Shown in pieces: positions 10,710-19,260 of a DNA stretch of 47,177 nt. Position 1 is the first letter of the stretch. Each line of letters opens with the position of its first letter. The notes beneath the pieces were generated by a model. It was not told the origin of the DNA. It ran no database searches and saw only the letters and a list, made by a program, of their open reading frames with translations. The DNA comes from Chara braunii (Eukaryota > Streptophyta > Charophyceae > Charales > Characeae): assembly GCA_003427395.1 (NCBI GenBank), contig BFEA01000010.1:2545520-2592696 (forward strand), in the 5' to 3' direction. The translations under genes and the position numbers were made by a program.

Positions 10710-10885
10710 TCCTCTCTCTCTCCCTCTCCTTTCTTCCTCTATCGATCCTTCCCTTTCTCTCTCCCCTCCCTCCTTCTCTCCCTCTTTCTTCCTCTCTCTC
10801 TCTCTCTCCCTCTCTTTCTCTCTTTCTCTCTGTCTCTCTCTCTTTCTTTCTCTCCTTCTCTCTCTCTCTTTCTCTCTTTTCTCGC
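10710..10885. repeat. CT-rich microsatellite (5' LTR)
   Basis: Imperfect CT/TC and TTTC repeats follow the 35-bp array. The counterpart is about 30635-30805. Serine/leucine and arginine/glutamate frames through it are low-complexity artefacts. Confidence 0.9.
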
Positions 10886-12012
10886 TCTTCGTCTGACCCT
10901 CTCCCCCTTCCACCACTTGGCATATAACTAAACCTTCCCACTCACATGTTACATTGTCAGGGAAACGAACGGTGCAAAAAAGTTGTCCTCACTTGGCGGA
11001 GAAAGTGGGCAAGGGGAGGGTTGTCGATCCCTTGCACCGCCAAGAAGGACTGAAAGAGACACTTCAAGCATTGAGAGGAGCCGAGTCCGGAAAAGGGCTA
11101 GAGGAAGTTATTGCTTGAAGCAAGGTCAGTTGACTCACTATTTTCCCGACTGCGTGACTATGCAAAGAGGATGGACTGATTGAGCAAAAAGAAGGAGAAT
11201 GAAGAGAAGTCAAAGGAAAAGAAAGTTAGGCATGCGTGGAGGGCTATGTGTTGACCCCAATGGGGGGTTGTATCGGTCTTTGCCTTTGCGTGGGATTGTG
11301 CTGGTAAGTAAGTCTTGGGATGCCTTGAGCGGGACCGGGCTGGGGAAACCGGGCCGCAAAGGAAAAGGGAAGAGGGGCAAAGGGGGCTACGAGGCCCTTA
11401 GCGAAAAATCAACCCACGAAAGAGATCTTTGTGCATGAGATTTGGGGAGTGAATGAAAGAAGGGAGTGAGATTTTTGTTGATCCGAATGAGAGGTAGCCT
11501 GTGCATGCGTTTGAAGGTCCCGAAAAGACTAAGGGGCTTGCTCTAATAATGGCAGATAGAATGTATGAGGCACAAGGAGTGCGTAGAGGCGAGGGGAAAA
11601 GTCGGCGTTGTCGCACCCCGATGACGCCATAGGATTGTTGTGCTTAGGGAAATGGTGCGTGGCCTAAGGATGACGCTTAGCCTACACACAAAAGAAGAGG
11701 AACTCTCAAAGAACCCTTGGACTACCTGTGTATTGGAAGGAGCATTTGCTTGAGAACACAACCAAGTATAAAAAAATCGGCGTTTGCGAAATGACCAGCG
11801 AGACTACCACCCGGAGCGAGGGTTGAGCTACGTCCCCAATGTCAAAGCTCTCTCGCTCGATGGTCCACCCCCATCCATCTCAAAGCACTAGGTGGGGGTG
11901 ACCCTGGGACAAATGGCCCGCGCCCTGAGCGTGAGCGTCGGCGGGCCGAGCCAACTAGGACCCCCAGCGGGGTCGACCAAGACTCGAAAGTCTACCGGGG
12001 TTTGGCCCTACA
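10886..12012 (+). other. Complex 3' end of the 5' LTR
   Basis: About 1.1 kb without tandem structure, matching 30806-31927 nearly end to end. Apart from the 79-codon frame I see no gene. The last stretch, ending GGTTTGGCCCTACA, is well conserved between copies and defines the LTR terminus. Confidence 0.7.
11199..11438 (+). CDS. Small basic ORF in the 5' LTR, 79 codons, function unknown
   Basis: An ATG frame of 79 codons has a basic start (MKRSQRKRK) and a GKGKRGKGG stretch near residues 55-63. The same frame, same length and same stop are kept in the 3' LTR at 31115-31354, with about 16 residue differences by eye. It lies in the complex 3' part of the LTR between the CT tract and the LTR end. 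Staying open in two diverged copies hints at constraint, but two copies of one frame are weak evidence and I recognise no family. It could be chance. Confidence 0.25.
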   Translation: MKRSQRKRKLGMRGGLCVDPNGGLYRSLPLRGIVLVSKSWDALSGTGLGKPGRKGKGKRGKGGYEALSEKSTHERDLCA

Positions 12013-12016
12013 AAAA

Positions 12017-12033
12017 TGGTAGAGGTGATGGGC
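12017..12033 (+). other. Putative primer-binding site
   Basis: TGGTAGAGGTGATGGGC starts 4 bases after the LTR end. A start of TGGTA is usual for sites pairing with the 3' end of initiator-methionine tRNA, but the rest agrees poorly. The call rests mainly on position. Confidence 0.45.
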
Positions 12034-13725
12034 ATAGGGTTAAACATACCCTTGCGTGTACACAACTTAAGAGAAGGAAATTGGACTTGTGCTTGCTCTT
12101 TCCCTTGATAAAATTAGACTTGAGGGTAGCTGGGCGCATGGCATGGTTAGGCCTGGAGGTATAACATGCATGTTGCACACTTGATCATCTTGCTCCTTTA
12201 TGGAGTAGCTCTAGCCCCCCTTCCTCCGGTGCTGGTGTTCGCCAGTCTACGGAAGCTTCGGGCAAGCCGCAGGTCGACCCTTCCTCTTCGTATGAAAGAA
12301 GGGCTCCGGTTAACTGGCAGGCGGTTCGTGCTTTGGCCTCGGCCGGGGTCCAATGAAAATCCCGCGGCGGAGTGATCCATCCAGATGGGTGTTTTTTTCC
12401 CTTCTTCTTCTGAGCCCAGCGGGCTCATGCACTATACACTTGAAATGCTTGAAGGAACCAACATGAACATAAGGGTCATCGAGAAGGAACAATCCTACCT
12501 TATGAAAGGACAAACGAAGAAAGACAAAGGGAATGAAGGGAGTTGCTAGACTCCAAAGAAAACTAGCTCACCTTTGAAGATGCTCACGAAAAGGAACCGG
12601 TCATTGTGTATGGACAATTGGTGGAGTGGCACACACTATCATGAGAGAAAAACAGTAATATATGGGTAGGTTGCGCCAAATGCACCTTTGGGAAAGACAC
12701 TTGTTCTATGTGTGCCCCACTTGGAACTTGTGATCTGCATGAGGGGAATTGAGCGTCCTGCCTTCGGAAGGAAAGGATGGGTCTGCACAAGTTGGTGCGT
12801 GATTGCGAAACATTGTTTTTATCGTAGTGTCGTCGGGTCTCATATGCGGACATCGGACCACCGAGCTGTTGGACAGGAGTTGGTCTCGCCGGTTGATTAC
12901 TAGCACCCTCTTCCGGGCGGACCGAGCATGGCTCGACACCTTGCCCAGGCGGGATGCGAAATGTCTCCTCAGGCGGGGCTCTAGCTTGTCGGTTGGCGGA
13001 GGGGGATCATTGTATGTGAGGCAAGGAGGGAGCCTCGGAGACGATTAGTAGCTTCCCGTAGTACGGTTTGGGAAAGGCTGATTCTTGTTGGACCGATGAA
13101 AGTGAATGCCCGGACGAGTGACTTTTGCTCCTAGCGAAGTGCGCGGGGTGATTCCCGGTACGAATGGGGTACGCAAGGGCGGCAAAACGGGATAGGGTAT
13201 TTTGGGCGAATGGAGAGGGGTAACACTCTGTGTCGGAGTTTGGGTACTGCCCTCGTGACGGTTAAGTTGCGCTTAAGGTATGGGATAAAACTCTACCGAA
13301 AGTACCAGCGGAGAGACCACATTGGGAAAGGTCGGTGAGGAGATGATTGTGCCTTGTATGTGAGATTGCCTGAGTTTTCGTGTTTTGTATCCCCCTATGT
13401 AAAGATGATTGCGATCTGAGTTGTTAGGTGGGGCTATGATTCTAGTCTATTCTCACCCCCTGCCTAAGTCCGCACGAGTGAGTGAAGATCATGAGACGAA
13501 GAGATAGGGGTCAGTTTAAAGGAACCGAGAAAATAAGCTTGGGTGAAAAGGGCCGACTTGGGGAAGGGTATCCAAAGAAGGTTAGGATTTGAGAGTTGAG
13601 AAGGTAAACTAGGCTAGACCTTGATGAGGGGTCTGAAATATTCTCATCCAGGATTTAGGCTGATCGGACTCGAGAACCGGGGCGGTGTCTGGCTGTGAAA
13701 AATAGGGTCTGGTGCCGGAACGAAG
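12034..13725 (+). other. Leader region of the giant element, no supported gene
   Basis: About 1.7 kb between the primer-binding-like site and the first long frame. Only short overlapping frames occur on both strands and none is convincing. No array or microsatellite is present. A long untranslated leader is common in large plant Gypsy elements. Confidence 0.6.
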
Positions 13726-14526
13726 ATGGCGTGGTGGTTGTCGTCCCCAATCTATTTCAGCGGACCGGAAATGTCAATAGATGTTAGGGACGAGGTATCC
13801 GTCGTCCTGCCAGAAGAAGGAACCTGGACGGATCTAGAACCTGCGTATCAAACCATGATGTTGGGCAATAGGGATGCCTTCCTTTGGATAGAAACGATGT
13901 GGACCAAGGTCAACCTAACCCGGCTAACGCCAAGCCAGACGGATTTGGAATTTCAGGGGACTGTGGAAGCCCGGGGTTGGATCTACCTGTCTAAGGAAGG
14001 GGAGAACGCAATGGTAGACTTGGCGTTAGGGATAGTTCCGTACCAATTATTCAGGCAGGCGGAACGAGAAGTAGTGTGGGCTGCGTGTCAGCGGGTGGAA
14101 ATGGAACTGGAAAAGATAGATGTGCGGGTGAAACTCGGAGATAGAGGGAATGTAAGGCAGCCGCTCAGGACGATGAGGTGCACCGTGCCTCCGTTCTTGG
14201 TGGACGTTGTCTTCGGGACCCGGAGTAGGCTGGTGCAGATATGCCAGTCCATGACGAACCTCGGACTGTACAAGGGCGCCCGACAGGACTTCTTTCGTCT
14301 ATCGGTCGAAATGGGACCCTTCGAAGAGAATTGGGCAAAGGAACTGGCTGAGATACTAAAGTGCCTCAGCACGGATGAGGTGTTTGTCCCGAGTTTCGTC
14401 CATTGGAAGATATTTTATAGGAATGTGGTGATAGGAGAGATGTTTGTGGATGGGTTGAAAAATATATGGTACGAGGAAGAGGACGATCTTACCGATGAAG
14501 ACGAAGATGATGCAATCGAAGACTGA
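13726..14526 (+). CDS. Unknown element-encoded protein, copy 1 (266 aa)
   Basis: This is the longest clean frame in the giant element. It starts MAWWLSSP and ends in an acidic tail (WYEEEDDLTDEDEDD, about residues 249-263). I do not recognise the family. Homology to two downstream copies starts near residue 24 (VSVVLP). Shared landmarks are a G-x-VEA...IYLS block, a C-x-VPxFxxDxVFG block and a FFRLSVEMGPF block followed by KELAEIL. No zinc knuckle, catalytic DxG motif, signal peptide or membrane segment is seen. Its place between the leader and the gag/protease remnants matches either a gag-like structural protein or an extra ORF upstream of gag, as reported in Ogre-type elements. The product is inferred to be element-borne because it lies between the LTRs. 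Confidence 0.6.
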   Translation: MAWWLSSPIYFSGPEMSIDVRDEVSVVLPEEGTWTDLEPAYQTMMLGNRDAFLWIETMWTKVNLTRLTPSQTDLEFQGTVEARGWIYLSKEGENAMVDLALGIVPYQLFRQAEREVVWAACQRVEMELEKIDVRVKLGDRGNVRQPLRTMRCTVPPFLVDVVFGTRSRLVQICQSMTNLGLYKGARQDFFRLSVEMGPFEENWAKELAEILKCLSTDEVFVPSFVHWKIFYRNVVIGEMFVDGLKNIWYEEEDDLTDEDEDDAIED

Positions 14527-15347
14527 GACTTTTGAGGAAAGGGTCCGTGGGGCAGAAATGATGGGGGTGGTCGGCGTTGTGCAGGGTACCAGCATGGCTA
14601 GGGAACAACGCTTAAACAGTCGGATGTTTAGGGGATGGGAGCGAAGACAGTTCGAGGGAGGAGTAGAGATGACCCTACCAACAAGAAATGAGTGGAGAGG
14701 AACGACTTGTGAGTGGGTAGGGGAAGCAATCGCATCAGAACTATCGTTCCTATGGGTAGAAAGAGTATGGAACCCATATTGAGGGAGGAAGAAGGATGGG
14801 ACGACATAGCTGAGGGAAATGTAGAAGCCCTCGAGACGATCTACTTATCAAGAAGGGGGTGGCATCTGTTCTGCGTAACGTTGGCGTCTGGGCAAGACCC
14901 AATGTGGATCTTAGGAGGGGTCGAGCGACGGACTCGTGATATGGGTTACGAATTCGCCAACAAGGGATGGGATGAGGTAAGCTGTAGCGTTGCAATAGGA
15001 GGCTCGGAGGAATTCAGGCTGCCGTGCCAGATAGTTCAGGCCTGGGTGCCACGCTTTGTGGCAGACTGGTTTGGAGGATACGAACACATCCTCGTGGTGG
15101 CGAAACCTTAGATGAAGTAAACCTGGGTTTTTCATGGCTAGTCGACGCTTACTACAAGATCTCGTTGGAAATGGGACCGTTCCATGGGGATAGGGGAAAA
15201 GAGGTCGTCGACATCCTGAAAATTTTTAAGGAAGACTGGCTCGAGGTGGACAACGGGGCCGAGGATGCGATACCACGCCGCGAGGTAGCAACGACCCCCT
15301 CGTATATAGGAGATGTGTTTCTATTGTTCGAAGTACTGTGGGAATAG
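14495..15347 (+). pseudogene. Unknown element-encoded protein, copy 2 (frameshifted)
   Basis: A second copy of the 13726-14526 protein, offset by about 868 bases. VEMTLP at 14663 corresponds to VSVVLP of copy 1 and is followed by FLWVERVW in place of FLWIETMW. The frame shifts near 14780; GNVEALETIYLS then continues to WVPRFVADWFGG near 15070. It shifts again near 15105, after which YYKISLEMGPF and KEVVDIL continue to a stop at 15347. At least two frameshifts make it non-functional as one protein. Divergence from copy 1 is high, so the duplication is old relative to the decay. Confidence 0.6.
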
Positions 15348-15488
15348 CCGAAAGATCAACACAAAGGCAAGGGCGACAAAAAGGATGGGGTAAGAAGGCA
15401 CGAGGATAGCTAGCGATGTCCAGAGGAGCGGATGAAATAAGAGGAATTCGTTTTCTGTCTGAACCATGCAGGAACCCACCAACCGGCA

Positions 15489-16274
15489 ATGACGATGAGA
15501 CGCACTCGAACGTCGAGACGACCCACGCACCCTCGACCACCCACGGAAAGCAGTAACGGATGGGAGGTGTCACTCCCAGCGAGCTACAAGGTCCGAGGGA
15601 TTGACACGGAATGGAGAGTTGTGACCTTGGGGAGGGATCAAACCTTCATAATGGTGAAATACCTATGGAGCGGCATGAGGTTCAATAGGGGGCCATGAAA
15701 CGACTTATACACCGACCTAAGAGTGATCGGCACCGTGTACTTACCTGAGATTGGATGACACATGCTAGGAACCGAGATGGCACTAGAGCATGGGCTGATG
15801 CCAATCTTCCGGAGGGCGGTCAGGGCATTAAACCGGATAGGCCAGGAAGTTCGGGGGAGAAGAAATGTGGGGCTAAGAACCCGGGTGGAAATAGGAGGAC
15901 GACGAAAGTTTAGAACCCCAATGGCAGGGTTGTGGTGCCAAGTACCCCACTTCATGATAGATTTGGTATTCGGCAGCCTCTCGAGGGCAAGGGAACTGGT
16001 GAACTCGACCCTAACCTGGATTCACCATTTCCAGCCGCAGACGACAAAAATGTTTTACGATGTGTCGGTAAGACACTGACCGTTTTGGGGAAATCGGGTC
16101 CGTGAATTACTAGAACTCATCGAAATCCTGATATATGGGGCGTCACTCTTGGCCTTTGAAGAATATGAGCCGATAATTATCAGAGAAATAGGAATGGGGG
16201 AAAACTACCTTGCGGGGGTGGCTAGCCTATTCGAGGAGCCTGACAAACAGGACGGGCCTGAGGAACCAGTGTGA
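15489..16274 (+). pseudogene. Unknown element-encoded protein, copy 3 (in-frame stops)
   Basis: A third copy, about 898 bases after copy 2. WEVSLP near 15561 aligns with VSVVLP of copy 1. It is interrupted by a stop after FNRGP (about 15697), another near 15757, and one after YDVSVRH near 16078. CQVPHFMIDLVFGSLSRA around 15937-15990 is the clearest match to copy 1. The copy ends with an acidic stretch (EEPDKQDGPEEPV), again like copy 1. The shared block order shows the three are paralogues and not chance frames. Confidence 0.55.
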
Positions 16275-16747
16275 GAAAAATGTCGGGGAAGGGGGCAAAG
16301 GTGAACTCTGGCTATGGGATGATAGAAACAATAGCAAGAATAGCGATCTAGGGGGGGGGTAGTGGATGGAGTTCTACGCCATCTAAAGGTGTGTCAGAAA
16401 GGGACTAGGATGGCCACTACTACCAAGGACGCCAGGTGTATCCAAAGGCTGGGAAGGCAAGAGGTCATCTTCGAAAGAAGGACCCACCCGCCATGGACAC
16501 GCCGCCTTAGAACCGAGGCACGGTGGTGACAAAACACCGAAACCCGACAACAGACTTTCTGGCAGGCAAGGCAAGCGGTACCCCTCAAAGTGAGGGCGGA
16601 CAGGCCTGCTACTGCCACTATGAAACAAAAAATATTGAGATAGCAAAGGCGGGAAGACTGTAGCAAACCTTAGGGTCGGGAAATCTGAAAAGCTGTAAAA
16701 CTGGCCACTTAGGAATTTTTTTTCTCTTATATGCAGGATTTCAAAAG

Positions 16748-16846
16748 ATGGCGACGGAGGAGGAATTAGGGAGACTGCGAAGCAAGGGGAGTCGGGGCAC
16801 AGAGAAGGACGTAGAGCAGAACGAGGGGTCCGTGAGGGACCGATAA
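16748..16846 (+). CDS. Short ORF after a splice-acceptor-like tract (32 aa)
   Basis: ATG opens a charged 32-residue frame (MATEEELGRLRSKGS...) 11 bases after TTTTTTTTCTCTTATATGCAG, which looks like a plant 3' splice site. It could be the broken start of a gag or pol frame expressed from a spliced RNA. No homologue recognised. Confidence 0.2.
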   Translation: MATEEELGRLRSKGSRGTEKDVEQNEGSVRDR

Positions 16847-16964
16847 TCGACAAATCCAGAAGGTACTAAGGAAGGAAGAAAGGAAGTGACAACCGGGGAA
16901 CGCTCAGGAAAAGGAGGAGGAAGCTCCGCAAGAAGTCGCTAACCTTCAAAGGAGTCCTGGAGAT

Positions 16965-17234
16965 TTGGAGGATCTAGAAAAGGCTTTCGCGAACATCTGC
17001 TTGAGCTTACCAGACCGTGAAGGCGGGGAAGTCACGAGGGCTCCACCCGGGACGAAACTTAGTTTCCATGCGCTACCCGTAAGGAAGCTAAAAGTGCAAG
17101 TCGGGACGCATCACACAAACGCCCTAGTAGATGGAGGTGAGAAAATCACACTTATAAGGAGAGACTTCGCTACAGTTACCGACTGTGTGGTTAACAAGGA
17201 AGTAACGGGGAGCGTCTCGCGGGTACATTTGTAG
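16965..17234 (+). pseudogene. Retroviral-type aspartic protease, N-terminal half
   Basis: The frame has LKVQVGTHHTNALVDGG around residues 42-58; ALVDGG with Asp56 is the catalytic flap-strand signature of Gypsy proteases, here DGG in place of DTG. VVNKEVTGSV near the end matches VVNKEIMGSI in the older element's protease (about 44725-44765). It then stops, so the C-terminal ILGRPW half is missing. Family proteases process the gag-pol polyprotein. It lies upstream of the zinc knuckle at 18.4 kb, whereas gag precedes protease in normal elements. Confidence 0.65.
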
Positions 17235-17642
17235 TAGGAACCACCAAAACGACGTTTCGGCGAACTTCGAAGGAACAGAAGGGGTACGTAAATTTTAAGG
17301 GTCAAGGCGTGATGGAGGAACCCAACGACGTTGGAAGAAGGTATCAATTGTCAGGAAACCGCAGCTGGGCAAAACACGGGGACCCGAAGATGGAGGAATA
17401 GGAGGTTCTGCTTGTCCTTCCTGCTTGTGACACTGGTAGGAGATACCATCAAAACAGCAAGACAAGTAGAGGGCAAGAAAACATACAGGGTAGGAAAAAC
17501 CCTAAGGTGCATGAGGAAGCGGGAGAACATCCCCGACAAGAAAAGGATTAAGTTGACTTGAAGATGAGAACGTTTTCGGAAGCTGATAGCAATAGGAAAA
17601 TTGTGAGGGATAGAGTCTAAAGTAAGTTTCTCCTTCTTTTGG
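17235..17642 (+). other. Internal spacer, no supported gene
   Basis: Between the protease fragment and the gag-like frame only short frames are present. It ends with CTCCTTCTTTTGGTTGTATG and an ATGCAG, a second splice-acceptor-like tract, just before the next ATG frame. Confidence 0.5.
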
Positions 17643-18377
17643 TTGTATGGCATGCAGGTCTTATACGCTATGGACGTCACAAACAACAGTAAGGGCCGAA
17701 GAAATCGACGTGGTCAAACATACAACATGGATGGTCGGAATCCAATAGATCAAGACGACGGGATAAATGTCGGTCGAAGGTTCAACAACCAGGGGGTCAA
17801 AGACAATGCGAGGGGGATTTCGGGGAAAGGGAGCCATATCGAGAAAAGACCCGCAAAATCTCAAGGGATAAGGCCAGTCGTACTTGGTAATATGGAAGAG
17901 TCGCAAACTTCGGAGGGCGGCTTGGCGAAAAAGAGGAAGGTAGCGGATACCCTAAGAAGGCTTAAGGAAGTAGAGCAGATGGTAGCTGATTACAAGGTTG
18001 GGGTAATTGAAGAAATGATAAAGGACATCGAGGTTGAGGAGGACAACGAGTTACGAGAGGATGAGCTACGAGGTGAGACGGGAAGAGAGCACGTGACTGG
18101 GAAACCTGGTGGATTGGGAATGGACGGAAATACGGGAGTAAAAGGAAGAATCAGACCCTCTGACGTAGGGGTAACAGAAGGAGTAAGGGAGCCAGGAGCG
18201 GATCGTGGAATAAGCAAAGATCATAGTGAACTAGGAACCCTAAGAGAGACACTGACAACATGGCTCGACCAAGGAAGGAGTATCAGAACAGAGAGTCGTC
18301 GGAGGAACAACAAAGGATCTAAGAGCTGGGTGACAAGTAAAGACGAAACAAAAGGAGGTTTAAAGGAGTCGCATTGA
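17643..18377 (+). CDS. Gag-like basic/acidic coiled-coil protein (partial)
   Basis: A 244-codon frame, possibly starting at the internal Met codon 10 (17670), 12 bases after an acceptor-like CAG. It is rich in Lys, Arg, Glu and Gly. A KKRK cluster near residue 98 precedes a heptad-like stretch (RRLKEVEQMVADYKVGVIEE), a likely coiled coil. It runs directly into the zinc-knuckle remnant at 18373-18492 in another frame, the order expected for capsid to nucleocapsid in gag. No clear sequence match to the older element's gag region was found, so the gag label rests on position and composition. Confidence 0.45.
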   Translation: MYGMQVLYAMDVTNNSKGRRNRRGQTYNMDGRNPIDQDDGINVGRRFNNQGVKDNARGISGKGSHIEKRPAKSQGIRPVVLGNMEESQTSEGGLAKKRKVADTLRRLKEVEQMVADYKVGVIEEMIKDIEVEEDNELREDELRGETGREHVTGKPGGLGMDGNTGVKGRIRPSDVGVTEGVREPGADRGISKDHSELGTLRETLTTWLDQGRSIRTESRRRNNKGSKSWVTSKDETKGGLKESH

Positions 18378-18492
18378 CCGATATTGTAGTACGATGGGAC
18401 ACTTCGATAGGAATTGCTCAAAGCTTAACCATGATATCATAAGGAGGCGGTGTTCTAGAACCCTCAAGGGGTATATCCTGGGTCCTAACTGA
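18373..18492 (+). pseudogene. CCHC zinc-knuckle remnant (nucleocapsid)
   Basis: RYCSTMGHFDRNCSKLNHDI is read from 18379 and matches the older element's CRYCTVIGHF and KLNHDIIKRR (44930-44990). Of the CX2CX4HX4C ligands, the second Cys, His and last Cys remain. The first Cys position reads Asp because of a one-base difference, which also shifts the frame from the upstream gag-like ORF. Knuckles of this type bind genomic RNA during packaging. Confidence 0.7.
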
Positions 18493-18700
18493 GACAGGGT
18501 GGACTGGACTTCGCATGGGGGAATGAGACGCGTTATAGCGACATTAAACAACCTAGAATTTTCAGCAATGGAGGAGGAGGAAGTAAGTGCGCTACATTGG
18601 GAACCCACGGGGGGGGAAGGGAGCCAACATCGGGCTGACTCCGTCATGAAGGCAGAAAGGAATGATGGAAACCACTAAAAGATTTGGAAAAGGGGGAAGC
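18493..18700 (+). pseudogene. Post-knuckle spacer of gag-pol, truncated
   Basis: GMRRVIATLNNLEFSAMEEE (about 18520-18580) matches GMWRAVIILNGLEIAAVEVE at the start of the older element's protease frame (44740-44830). Similarity ends near 18605, where the older element continues into protease, RT and integrase. This is therefore one edge of the missing pol block. Confidence 0.55.
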
Positions 18701-18879
18701 TGAGAGTGACGGCGGATGGGTTGACTTGCTAAACAGAGAAGTGGGTTAGTCAAGAGGGGCGCCCCAAGGAAACAGGGGAGGAGTTTGGCCATGGATTATG
18801 ATTCCGGGACCACATATAACCGTAGGGGTAGAGAAAACTGTTGGTAGGATGCGCCCACCACTCAACAAGGGTAAGGGGA

Positions 18880-19260
18880 GAGACACTCGATCTGAGGTTG
18901 AGGGTGAAGGAGAGGAAGTAAGCCTGGGAGGAGAAAGCGGAAGGGAAGAGGGAGACACGACTCGACCTCACCAGTAAAGGGGTGCCAAGATGATGAATGC
19001 AATATGAAGAGAAGAGGCTGTGAGGGCGAGGATGGTCGAGAACAAGGAAAGGAAAAGCGAAAGGTTTGGGGAGACCCTCGCCAAGCTATCGGTATCAGGA
19101 AGAGGCAAAGGAAGTCAAACCTGAAGGGAAAGAAGGACCTGAGTTCGATACCTTTAAGGAGACGCCACATAGTATGATGAGGGATTCGGGCAGTTATGCA
19201 ATCAGTGGTTTTATCAATGGGTTAATGTAACATCTTGACCATCAAGGTCAGAAGAAAAAT
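18880..19260 (+). pseudogene. Remnant of the extra 3' ORF
   Basis: The DNA around 19190-19260 (CAATGGGTTA, then GACCATCAAGGTC) aligns with the older element's 3' ORF at 38360-38460, which encodes HWFEQWVSIIKHDWIIKASE. Frames are broken. Together with the 18.5-kb match this places the pol deletion between 18.6 and 18.9 kb. Confidence 0.4.

Larger units (their letters stand above)
1717..12012 (+). repeat. 5' LTR of the giant element (about 10.3 kb)
   Basis: This is a direct copy of 22471-31927, with all blocks in the same order: about 26-bp array, palindrome-rich paragraph region, CTT tract, 172-bp array, 92-bp array, 91-bp array, 35-bp array, CT tract, and a roughly 1.1-kb complex 3' end. It starts TGTTGGG and ends CCCTACA at 12012; similarity with the other copy stops exactly there. 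It is longer than the 3' LTR mainly because of a 447-bp insert at 7399-7845 and array copy-number differences. LTRs of plant Gypsy elements usually run from a few hundred bases to about 5 kb, so this is exceptionally long. Confidence 0.85.

Noticed and set aside
10653-10931. Serine/leucine-rich and arginine/glutamate-rich proteins at the CT tracts
   Set aside because: Low-complexity CT microsatellite translated in both directions; present equally in the 3' LTR without protein-like conservation.
17620-17657. A short intron from GTAAGT (17622) to CAG (17657)
   Set aside because: Only about 36 bases, too short for a normal plant intron. The acceptor-like end is kept as a separate observation with an unknown donor.
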